This document shows positions 54,832 through 64,000 of a DNA stretch of 64,000 bases, one piece after another. A model generated the notes under the pieces. It saw nothing but the letters and a program-made list of their open reading frames with translations, ran no database searches and was not told where the DNA came from. Both the position numbers and the translations under genes were made by a program. Source of the stretch: Apoderus coryli (lineage: Eukaryota; Arthropoda; Insecta; Coleoptera; Attelabidae). Positions within the stretch are counted from its first letter, which is position 1. Every line of letters begins with the position of its first letter. The stretch covers positions 23,532,001 to 23,596,000 of the forward strand of contig OU452198.1 of assembly GCA_911728435.2 (NCBI GenBank), read 5' to 3'.

Positions 54832-57471
54832 TTGAATATCACTGACTACAAGTTTTACCGTAAGGATCGTGGAGATCAAAGGCGAGGTGGAGGTATAGGT
54901 ATATACATAAAAAATAATCTCAGAAGTGAAATCCAGAATACTTTATTTGATAATAATTGTGGGTTGGAGTGTCTCTGGTTGAGGGTTAAATTAAACAGAA
55001 GCTACTTGATTGTTGGCGCAATATACCGACCCCCAGGAGTAAATGTACTTGCTTCTATCGAGATGATAGAGAATAATGTATCGGCATTGCTGCCGGAATG
55101 TGACAATTTTCTTGTTTTGGGAGACTTTAATGTGGATATGTTTTTAGATAATGCGATTGTTCGCTGTTTTAAGTCTTATAATTTTGATCAAATAATAAAT
55201 GATGCAACACGCATTGCCGAACATAGTGCGACATTACTTGACCCCATTTTTGTTAATAATAAAAATATAATATCACAATCTGGTACAATAAATGCTGACC
55301 ATATCTCCGATCATCAGGCGGTATTTTGTGACATAGATATTAGGATAAAGAAATTTAAGCAGAAACTGATAACTTTTAGGGATTTCAAACAGTTTGATGA
55401 GATTTCATTCAAAAGGGACTTGGATTTGCTACCATGGGATGATATATACTACGTAAATGATATAGATTTAAAAGTTTGTTATCTCACAGAATTATTTAAT
55501 GTCCATGCACCTCTTCGTACTGTTAGAGTAAGCAAGCGTCCAGCCCCATGGCTAACTTCTAATTTGAAGCAAATATTTAAAGAAAGAGACAAGGCGCTAA
55601 AAAAATTCAATATTTCTAAATCAGAAACTGATTGGATAAATTATAAAAGACTGCGTAATTTTGCAGTTACGGCAATTAGGCAGGAAAAAATGGCATATTT
55701 ACAGTTTCTTGAGAGGCAAGGAAGTCAGAAAGATATTTGGGCAGGTCTGAAATCACTCAATATTAAAACAGAAAACAAAACTAGTTTACCTTCGTTTCTG
55801 AGTGATGTCGAAAGAATTAATGATTTCTTTGTAAAAGTTTTCAATAAAAGCAATAACTGTGATGATGCCATACACTATTTTAACTCGCATAAATTTGAGG
55901 ATTCTCTGAATTTCAACTTGAAATTGGCATCTATTGTGGATATCGAGAAAGCGATAAGATCGATAAAATCTAATGCTTGTGGCATAGATGGGATATCTTT
56001 ACAAATGATAAAATTATGCCTGCCAAAATTATTGAATCATATTGTTCATATAATCAACTTCTGCCTCGAATGTAAATATTTCCCAAAATCGTGGCGACAG
56101 GCAAAGATTTATCCCTTGCCGAAAGTCAAAGATCCTCAAAGTGTCAGCGATTTACGACCAATTAGTTTGCTGCCTGTTATTTCAAAAATTCTTGAAAAAG
56201 TTGTCGCTACTCAAGTAACTGAATACCTAGATGCTCACAGCATTATTCCTAAACTTCAGTCGGGCTTTAGAAGGTGCCACAGTACAACTACCGCGTTGTT
56301 AAGTCTGCTGGATGATATTTTTCGAGCTATTGACAATGGACGGGCAGCACTATTGATTTCGCTGGATTTTTCCAAAGCCTTTGACACTATCGATCACGAT
56401 CTATTATGTTCGAAGTTGTCTTATTATGGCTTTGCGGAGGATTGTGTATTGTTCTTTCGCAATTATTTGAGTGATCGTACACAGAGTGTTTGCATCAATA
56501 ACTTGTCATCGGTTGCAAAGCCTGTCATTTCTGGCGTTCCGCAAGGATCAATTTTGGGTCCGCTACTCTTTATAGTATACACAGCAAGTATTTTTGATCA
56601 AGCTAATTTTAGCAATGATTTTGCGGGCGATACCCAATTATTATATGTCATCGATCAAACCAAAACGGAATATGTCAACGAACAGGTATCAGAGGATTTG
56701 ATTGCAATATCTGAATTTTCTGAAATGCATAATTTAAAATTAAATGCAAATAAAACCAAAATGATGTTATTCTGTCGAGAAACCACTCGTGCTGCTCTTA
56801 AAGAACGAATAAGTTTGCGATTAGCAAATGACACCTTACTGTTCGCGGAAAACGTGAGAGTACTTGGGGTGATCTTGGATGAAAAACTTAGTTTTGATGG
56901 CCATGTAAATCAGATTCTCAAATCGACGTATGTGCGCTTGAAGCTATTATATGCAAACAAATATTTGCTGAATTTCAAAATGCGAAAAAAGTTGTGTGAG
57001 TCATTAGTGTTATCTGTTTAAAATTACTGCAATTTTGTTTATTATCCCTGTATTGACTTAGCTAAAAGGCGAAGATTGCAATATGTTCAGAATACTTGCT
57101 GCAGATTTATCTTTGATTTGCGTAAATTTGACCACATAACACAGTACATAAAACGGCTTGAGTGGCTCAAGTTTGAATTTGTTGTTAAATTCCATTTTGC
57201 AACCTTCATAAACCGATTAATGATATGCTCCAAACCTACGTATTTAAAAGAGAAATTAATATTTAGACACCATATTTATTCTGTAAATATCCGTTGCCAG
57301 AGTTTATTGACTATGCCTCGTTTTCATACCGCGATTTTCAAAAAATCTTTTACTTGGAATGCTGTTAAACTATACAATAATTTGAATTCTGAAAATAAAG
57401 TATTAATTGTAAGCCAGTTTCGTAAAAAAATAAGAAAAGAGCTAATGGTGGAATGCTATTTCTCAGTTTAG
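54832..57471 (+). pseudogene. CR1/Jockey-type ORF2, copy 2
   Basis: A 729-codon frame (to 57021) with GDFN at residues 97-100, SDH at 159-161 and FAGD at about residue 597 (56620-56631). A TAA at 57019-57021 follows, then the C-terminal tail 57076-57471. This is the least damaged of the three copies. It shares the missing endonuclease N-terminus, the Asp-to-Gly change in the RT catalytic box and the nonsense codon with the others. The first codon here is a TTG, and no ATG start for the endonuclease exists upstream. Confidence 0.9.
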
Positions 57472-57860
57472 TTTATTTTGTGTTTACTGTATGCTGGTTT
57501 TTCTTTTTTATGTAAAATGGTTTGCCGCAAATTTTGTATTATGTAATTTGATGGATTTGTTAGTTTTTGTTTTCTATGTATAATTATAATCTGCTATCAT
57601 TTATTGAGTTTTAGCTATCATTTTTCTTTTTCTATATAATGTGAATTTGTACACATCACGGGCTCATTGTTTTTATATATTTGTTTATTTTTTTTTCTAG
57701 TACTGTTATATTATGGTTAAGTGGAAGAATAGCTTAATGCTAAACTTCGCCATAATTACATGACTAATCTTGTTAACTTTATTTTACTTTATTATTTTTT
57801 ATATATTTTTTTGCATCAATAAAGACGATTATTATTATTATTATTATTATTATTATGTGT
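57472..57860 (+). other. Non-LTR 3' UTR with AATAAA and (ATT)n tail, copy 2
   Basis: T-rich 3' untranslated region. AATAAA at 57818-57823 is followed by GATTATTATT and a short (ATT)n run (57828-57856), a typical tail of insect CR1/Jockey-like elements. Confidence 0.8.
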
Positions 57861-58178
57861 TACGCATGCCACTGGTTAATATTTTAAAAAGAGTGTTTAT
57901 GTCAAAATATGACTTTTGTAAAAAACTTATCAGTTAAGAAATAAAAAAACAAATATTTAGAGGCAATTTTGAATTATGGAACATTTTCGAGCTGAACCTT
58001 TGAGACTGGACAACTAATTCCTTTAAGGGTATATGTTTTGTGGTAGAGCGTTGTCGGTCGAATATACGAGTAGAAACACTCCGTAATATTGGTAATTCTC
58101 CGAAAAAATCAATACACACAACTATTTTAGTATATCTAAATGATAAATAAACAAAACGAAGCGGGTATTTTTTAATTG
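57861..58178. repeat. P2 palindromic fragment and 3' flank
   Basis: It starts GCATGCCACTGGTTAATA and retains part of P2 with GTGGTAGAGCGTTGTCGGTC. It includes the empty target site of the BEL insertion (CACAC at 58115-58119) and 59 further bases before the next tandem copy at 58179. Confidence 0.75.
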
Positions 58179-58196
58179 AAAAAATCAGAACTGAAA

Positions 58197-58498
58197 ATGC
58201 CTGTCGACAAACAAAAGAAATCCCCCATTTACATACGGACAAAAATGGTTCCCCTTGATGGGGGCAGAGGGGTGTTAAGAATCAGCCCCATACCGCCAAT
58301 AGCTGAACAAAAAACTGAGGAAAATCCGGTCCATCAACCAACCCGGACATGAAACTAATTGATCAAAGAATGAGAACAGAAATAGAAGAATTGCAAAAAG
58401 ACGTGAACGAACTAAAACAGTGGAGACAAGAACAAACAAGGAGAGGTCTGGGCAGGCCGAATAAGACCCCAAAACCTAAAAAAAATAACAGACAATGA
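58197..58498 (+). pseudogene. Non-LTR ORF1-like protein, copy 3, frameshifted
   Basis: Same gene as copies 1 and 2 but missing 7 bp in the GGCGCCGGGTCC stretch near 58329, which shifts the frame. Otherwise nearly identical. Confidence 0.8.
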
Positions 58499-58575
58499 TT
58501 CCGAGGCGAAATAGAATTTACTATATTATTTTTTATTATTTTTACTTATGATAGAATTTATTTTCAACCAATTCT

Positions 58576-61185
58576 TTGAATATCACTGACTACAAGTTTT
58601 ACCGTAAGGATCGTGGAGATCAAAGGCGAGGTGGAGGTATAGGTATATACATAAAAAATAATCTCAGAAGTGAAATCCAGAATACTTTATTTGATAATAA
58701 TTGTGGGTTGGAGTGTCTCTGGTTGAGGGTTAAATTAAACAGAAGCTACTTGATTGTTGGCGCAATATACCGACCCCCAGGAGTAAATGTACTTGCTTCT
58801 ATCGAGATGATAGAGAATAATGTATCGGCATTGCTGCCGGAATGTGACAATTTTCTTGTTTTGGGAGACTTTAATGTGGATATGTTTTTAGATAATGCGA
58901 TTGTTCGCTGTTTTAAGTCTTATAATTTTGATCAAATAATAAATGATGCAACACGCATTGCCGAACATAGTGCGACATTACTTGACCCCATTTTTGTTAA
59001 TAATAAAAATATAATATCACAATCTGGTACAATAAATGCTGACCATATCTCCGATCATCAGGCGGTATTTTGTGACATAGATATTAGGATAAAGAAATTT
59101 AAGCAGAAACTGATAACTTTTAGGGATTTCAAACAGTTTGATGAGATTTCATTCAAAAGGGACTTGGATTTGCTACCATGGGATGATATATACTACGTAA
59201 ATGATATAGATTTAAAAGTTTGTTATCTCACAGAATTATTTAATGTCCATGCACCTCTTCGTACTGTTAGAGTAAGCAAGCGTCCAGCCCCATGGCTAAC
59301 TTCTAATTTGAAGCAAATATTTAAAGAAAGAGACAAGGCGCTAAAAAAATTCAATATTTCTAAATCAGAAACTGATTGGATAAATTATAAAAGACTGCGT
59401 AATTTTGCAGTTACGGCAATTAGGCAGGAAAAAATAGCATATTTACAGTTTCTTGAGAGGCAAGGAAGTCAGAAAGATATTTGGGCAGGTCTGAAATCAC
59501 TCAATATTAAAACAGAAAACAAAACTAGTTTACCTTCGTTTCTGAGTGATGTCGAAAGAATTAATGATTTCTTTGTAAAAGTTTTCAATAAAAGCAATAA
59601 CTGTGATGATGCCATACACTATTTTAACTCGCATAAATTTGAGGATTCTCTGAATTTCAACTTGAAATTGGCATCTATTGTGGATATCGAGAAAGCGATA
59701 AGATCGATAAAATCTAATGCTTGTGGCATAGATGGGATATCTTTACAAATGATAAAATTATGCCTGCCAAAATTATTGAATCATATTGTTCATATAATCA
59801 ACTGCTGCCTCGAATGTAAATATTTCCCAAAATCGTGGCGACAGGCAAAGATTTATCCCTTGCCGAAAGTCAAAGATCCTCAAAGTGTCAGCGATTTACG
59901 ACCAATTAGTTTGCTGCCTGTTATTTTAAATATTCTTGAAAAAGTTGTCGCTACTCAAGTAACTGAATACCTAGATGCTCACAGCATTATTCCTAAACTT
60001 CAGTCGGGCTTTAGAAGGTGCCACAGTACAACTACCGCGTTGTTAAGTCTGCTGGATGATATTTTTCGAGCTATTGACAATGGACGGGCAGCACTATTGA
60101 TTTCGCTGGATTTTTCCAAAGCCTTTGACACTATCGATCACGATCTATTATGTTCGAAGTTGTCTTATTATGGCTTTGCGGAGGATTGTGTATTGTTCTT
60201 TCGCAATTATTTGAGTGATCGTACACAGAGTGTTTGCATCAATAACTTGTCATCGGTTGCAAAGCCTGTCATTTCTGGCGTTCCGCAAGGATCAATTTTG
60301 GGTCCGCTACTCTTTATAGTATACACAGCAAGTATTTTTGATCAAGCTAATTTTAGCAATGATTTTGCGGGCGATACCCAATTATTATATGTCATCGATC
60401 AAACCAAAACGGAATATGTCAACGAACAGGTATCAGAGGATTTGATTGCAATATCTGAATTTTCTGAAATGCATAATTTAAAATTAAATGCAAATAAAAC
60501 CAAAATGATGTTATTCTGTCGAGAAACCACTCGTGCTGCTCTTAAAGAACGAATAAGTTTGCGATTAGCAAATGACACCTTACTGTTCGCGGAAAACGTG
60601 AGAGTACTTGGGGTGATCTTGGATGAAAAACTTAGTTTTGATGGCCATGTAAATCAGATTCTCAAATCGACGTATGTGCGCTTGAAGCTATTATATGCAA
60701 ACAAATATTTGCTGAATTTCAAAATGCGAAAAAAGTTGTGTGAGTCATTAGTGTTATCTGTTTAAAATTACTGCAATTTTGTTTATTATCCCTGTATTGA
60801 CTTAGCTAAAAGGCGAAGATTGCAATATGTTCAGAATACTTGCTGCAGATTTATCTTTGATTTGCGTAAATTTGACCACATAACACAGTACATAAAACGG
60901 CTTGAGTGGCTCAAGTTTGAATTTGTTGTTAAATTCCATTTTGCAACCTTCATAAACCGATTAATGATATGCTCCAAACCTACGTATTTAAAAGAGAAAT
61001 TAATATTTAGACACCATATTTATTCTGTAAATATCCGTTGCCAGAGTTTATTGACTATGCCTCGTTTTCATACCGCGATTTTCAAAAAATCTTTTACTTG
61101 GAATGCTGTTAAACTATACAATAATTTGAATTCTGAAAATAAAGTATTAATTGTAAGCCAGTTTCGTAAAAAAATAAGAAAATAG
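58576..61185 (+). pseudogene. CR1/Jockey-type ORF2, copy 3
   Basis: 729 codons to the shared TAA (60763-60765), FAGD at 60364-60375, then the tail 60820-61185. It has private changes relative to copy 2 (for example Met to Ile near 59437, Phe to Cys near 59804, two substitutions near 59927) and a private stop near 61183 that removes the last ten residues. Shared lesions prove descent from an already dead copy. Confidence 0.9.
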
Positions 61186-61604
61186 CTAATGGTGGAATGC
61201 TATTTCTCAGTTTAGTTTATTTTGTGTTTACTGTATGCTGGTTTTTCTTTTTTATGTAAAATGGTTTGCCGCAAATTTTGTATTATGTAATTTGATGGAT
61301 TTGTTAGTTTTTGTTTTCTATGTATAATTATAATCTGCTATCATTTATTGAGTTTTAGCTATCATTTTTCTTTTTCTATATAATGTGAATTTGTACACAT
61401 CACGGGCTCATTGTTTTTATATATTTGTTTATTTTTTTTTCTAGTACTGTTATATTATGGTTAAGTGGAAGAATAGCTTAATGCTAAACTTCGCCATAAT
61501 TACATGACTAATCTTGTTAACTTTATTTTACTTTATTATTTTTTATATATTTTTTTGCATCAATAAAGACGATTATTATTATTATTATTATTATTATTAT
61601 GTGT
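61186..61604 (+). other. Non-LTR 3' UTR and (ATT)n tail, copy 3
   Basis: Same as 57472-57860 at +3,744. AATAAA at about 61562-61567 and an (ATT)n run at 61572-61600. Confidence 0.8.
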
Positions 61605-61863
61605 TACGCATGCCACTGGTTAATATTTTAAAAAGAGTGTTTATGTCAAAATATGACTTTTGTAAAAAACTTATCAGTTAAGAAATAAAAAAACAAATAT
61701 TTAGAGGCAATTTTGAATTATGGAACATTTTCGAGCTGAACCTTTGAGACTGGACAACTAATTCCTTTAAGGGTATATGTTTTGTGGTAGAGCGTTGTCG
61801 GTCGAATATACGAGTAGAAACACTCCGTAATATTGGTAATTCTCCGAAAAAATCAATACACAC
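61605..61863. repeat. P2 palindromic fragment, copy 3
   Basis: Duplicate of 57861-58119. It ends at CACAC, where the BEL LTR begins. Small minus-strand frames here are repeat sequence. Confidence 0.75.
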
Positions 61864-62161
61864 TGTTCCAATATGTAAATACAAATTATTATTATTTTTA
61901 ATTTTTCTAAATTTATATTACGGTCCTGTTGCAAATTGATGATTACATAATCATAGTCACTTAATTGCAACCCTATAGCGCCATCTTCTCACCCACGCGC
62001 AGTACTAATTTGTTAATTAATATAATAGAAGAATTGTAATGTGCACGCCAAACACAATTTATGTAATTTAATTATTGTTAAGAGTTGATTATTAAAAGTT
62101 ATGTTTAAAATTCAATGAGAAAAATTATTACGGTCCTTCGAGTATTATTTGGTTGGTAACA
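61864..62161 (+). repeat. 5' LTR of a second BEL/Pao element
   Basis: 298 bp beginning TGTTCCAATATG and ending TTGGTTGGTAACA. The start is confirmed by comparison with the uninterrupted copy at 58115-58125, where CACAC is followed by AACTATTTT. The end is supported by the adjacent primer site. The 3' LTR lies beyond the window. Confidence 0.8.
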
Positions 62162-62164
62162 TTT

Positions 62165-62183
62165 TGGTCCAAACGAGCCGGAT
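62165..62183 (+). promoter_or_regulatory. Primer-binding site, tRNA-Tyr-like
   Basis: TGGTCCAAACGAGCCGGAT resembles the complement of the tRNA-Tyr 3' end (TGGTCCTTCGAGCCGGA) with a small mismatch block in the middle. It lies 3 bp after the LTR end, the standard position. Confidence 0.6.
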
Positions 62184-62635
62184 ATTTGGAAAATTGACTG
62201 AAAAAAAAAATGTGTTTGAAAATTTGAATTTTCACGTCACACGTAAAGTTTGGTTACTGTAAGAAAAAGAAGTCGAGTATCAGGATAAAAGCAGGTCAGA
62301 TATTTAATTATTTTGAAGAGTAATACTTTTAACAAGAAGAAACAACTGGAATTGAGTGGTAAAAACTATTAGTGTTTTCATTTGAAAATATGTTTATTTG
62401 ATAGATTGGGGTAAAGATAAATATTTATTTTGTAAACTTATTAAATTTTCATTGTTTGGGTGCACCAGGATAGGTACCTACATAATATTTTATTTCGTTA
62501 GGTATTAGGTAATACAGGGCAGGAGTATAGTTAAGGTTTTTTAAAAAGTGTTGATTTATTAAGTTAATTAAGTTTTTGGTTTAGTCTTTAGTAAAATTAA
62601 TTCATATTCATACGTAGTTGGAGCAGTTATAAAGT
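62184..62635 (+). other. BEL/Pao 5' leader
   Basis: Leader between primer site and Gag. A+T-rich, no frame of note. Confidence 0.6.
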
Positions 62636-64000
62636 ATGGAAGTTCTTAAAAAACAAAGAGCTGTTGTGAAAACCTCAATCACTAAGTTAGAAACATTTGT
62701 TATAAATAATATAAATAATGTGAATTTAGATGTAAGTGAGTTTATTACTAGAGAATGTTTTTTACAACGTAAATACGAGGAATATTGTAATTTACAAATG
62801 CAAATTGAAGCTATAGATTTAGATGAGAGTGGCGATAGGGATGGAATTGAAGAAAAGTATTTATCAGTATGGTCAAAAATAAAAGGTGTTATTAAAAAAT
62901 TTAGCGATTTGCAACTTAATAATGAAATAAATTCAAATTTGCAACAGTCTTCTCAAAATAGTATTGCACCTCATGTTCATAACAACACTAATAAATTACC
63001 AAATTTGAATACACCTTCTTTTTCAGGTAAAATAGAGGATTGGCGAACATTCTTTGATCTCTTTACAGCTATTATTGATAATAATTCAGCATTAGATAAT
63101 GTTCAAAAATTTCTTTATCTCAAGGGAGCTTTGTCTGGAGAGGCTTCTAATATAATTAATGATTTGCCATTAACAAATGATAATTATGTAAATGCCCTCG
63201 ATTTATTAAAAAAAAGATTTGATAATAAATTAATTGTAATAAATGCTCATTTAAAGGGTGTGCTTGACACTCCTCCTATGACAAAAGGGACAGGTAAACA
63301 ATTGAGGCTATTTTTAACACATATTAGACAACATTTAAATTCCTTAAAAGCTCTTAAATTGCCGGTTAAGGAGTGGGATGTGCTTTTAGTGTATCTTTTT
63401 ACTCAAAAATTGGATTATCAAACACACAAAGCTTACCAGTTAGAAAAGGATGTTTCCGCGGCTTCGGCAATGTTGCCAACGGTTGACGACTTTCTTGGGT
63501 TTTTGGAAAAACGTTGTGTAGCTTTGGAAAATATAGAGAGTGATACCAGTAAGGCTGGTTATCACTCAGGGGTAAAGGAAAAACATAATAAAACTTCTCT
63601 GGTAGCTCAAGGGCAAGGATCTAATGAACATAAACTAAAATGCATTTTTTGTCATCGTGAAGGACATGATATTGTTAAATGTTTCAAATTTATAGGTTTA
63701 AATATAACAGAGAAACGTCAGTTCGTGCAAAATAATCGTTTATGTTATATGTGCTTCGGGAAAACACACACTGTAAACCAGTGTAGGGCCAAACGATGCA
63801 ATGTTTGCAACAGAAAACATCATGTTTTATTACATGAGGAATGGGTAACTAGCGAAAGATTATCCCCGGGTCAAAACGGGAACACTCAGGCTAGAAATAA
63901 TGACCGGGAAGATAATTCACGACAAACTACAAATCAAGGGTTTTCTCAAAGCAATGCACTTGTAGGTGTATATAATAAATCAAACAGGGTTTATGCAAGT
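62636..64000 (+). CDS. BEL/Pao Gag-Pol, N-terminal 455 codons (runs off window)
   Basis: The frame opens at the ATG at 62636 (MEVLKKQRAVVKTSITKLET) and stays open to the last base. Order: a helical N-terminus; the DUF1759-type Gag core with LPNLNTPSFSGKIEDWRTFF (residues ~121-140) and NNSALDNVQKFLYLKGALSG; then zinc knuckles CIFCHREGHDIVKC (about 336-349) and CYMCFGKTHTVNQC with CNVCNRKHH (about 371-400). The linker to protease begins at the edge. No stop or frameshift is seen, so this element may be intact. It is a different lineage from the BEL element at 26-31 kb (different Gag and LTR). It would package element RNA into particles. Confidence 0.9.
   Translation, partial: MEVLKKQRAVVKTSITKLETFVINNINNVNLDVSEFITRECFLQRKYEEYCNLQMQIEAIDLDESGDRDGIEEKYLSVWSKIKGVIKKFSDLQLNNEINSNLQQSSQNSIAPHVHNNTNKLPNLNTPSFSGKIEDWRTFFDLFTAIIDNNSALDNVQKFLYLKGALSGEASNIINDLPLTNDNYVNALDLLKKRFDNKLIVINAHLKGVLDTPPMTKGTGKQLRLFLTHIRQHLNSLKALKLPVKEWDVLLVYLFTQKLDYQTHKAYQLEKDVSAASAMLPTVDDFLGFLEKRCVALENIESDTSKAGYHSGVKEKHNKTSLVAQGQGSNEHKLKCIFCHREGHDIVKCFKFIGLNITEKRQFVQNNRLCYMCFGKTHTVNQCRAKRCNVCNRKHHVLLHEEWVTSERLSPGQNGNTQARNNDREDNSRQTTNQGFSQSNALVGVYNKSNRVYAS

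Larger units (their letters stand above)
50317..57496 (+). repeat. 7,180-bp tandem segmental duplication, copy 2
   Basis: Near-identical to 43137-50316. It begins with the P2 right end and runs through the same M, P1 and P2 modules, the 2.3-kb insert and the retroelement. Unlike copy 1, it continues into the complete 3' end of the retroelement after 57496. Confidence 0.95.
58179..61863 (+). repeat. Second tandem duplication (~3.75 kb), right copy
   Basis: 54428-58178 is repeated here: offset 3,751 before, and 3,744 after, a 7-bp deletion in ORF1. The joint is at AAAAAATCAGAACTG. The right edge is hidden because a BEL element inserted at 61864. Confidence 0.9.

Noticed and set aside
57828..57856. 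(ATT)n as an independent microsatellite
   Set aside because: Its place right after AATAAA at the end of the non-LTR element, duplicated with it, makes it the element's tail.

Overview
The window looks like a mobile-element-dense, repeat-rich stretch of an arthropod (most likely insect) nuclear genome. The evidence is an insect errantivirus-type gypsy element with gag, pol and env remnants, two BEL/Pao elements, a DUF4817-type Tc1/IS630-like transposase, an animal-type Helitron with introns, several APE-type non-LTR retrotransposons, A+T-rich spacers and long satellite arrays. I see no host cellular gene. There is no bacterial-style operon, rRNA or CRISPR. The only tRNA-like sequences are four copies of one aberrant tRNA-like head.

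Layout. 1-7097: satellite array (824-864-bp units) with a higher-order period near 5.06 kb. 7058-11215 (minus): internally deleted errantivirus (gag, protease, integrase, env fragment, tRNA-Ser-type primer site, probable LTR) abutting an older integrase fragment. 11246-13498: giant foldback element with ~870-bp arms around a broken transposase. 13840-16004: ~260-bp tandem repeat. 16005-19250: two degenerate non-LTR fragments on opposite strands. 20113-21225: inverted cluster of tRNA-headed repeats. 22108-23681: TIR transposon inserted in a ~137-bp satellite (to 24530). 25709-31650 (minus): BEL/Pao element with a nearly intact 1,626-residue Gag-Pol. 32792-36225 (minus): a virion-protein module resembling Polinton/Maverick or adintovirus-like elements (capsid, small basic protein, penton-like protein, unknown protein, C5-type protease, pX-like core protein). 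36228-40602 (minus): a decayed Helitron (PIF1 helicase and HUH Rep) whose truncated helicase frame ends two bases before the start of the virion module.

From 40961 onwards the sequence is an array of nested palindromic repeats. A 7,180-bp block (43137-50316) is repeated almost perfectly in tandem (50317-57496). A second tandem duplication of about 3.75 kb (54428-58178, then 58179 onwards) follows. Each block carries a non-LTR element, and all three copies share the same inactivating lesions, so they multiplied by DNA duplication and not by retrotransposition. A second BEL/Pao element inserted in the last copy at 61864; its Gag frame starts at 62636 and runs open off the end of the window.

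The most interesting feature is the capsid module joined to Helitron replication genes on one strand. Three explanations are possible: nested insertion, deletion between neighbours, or a genuine virus-like element using Helitron-type replication genes. The lesions show that the copy is no longer intact, so a cross-genome comparison of the 36228-36275 junction is the deciding test.
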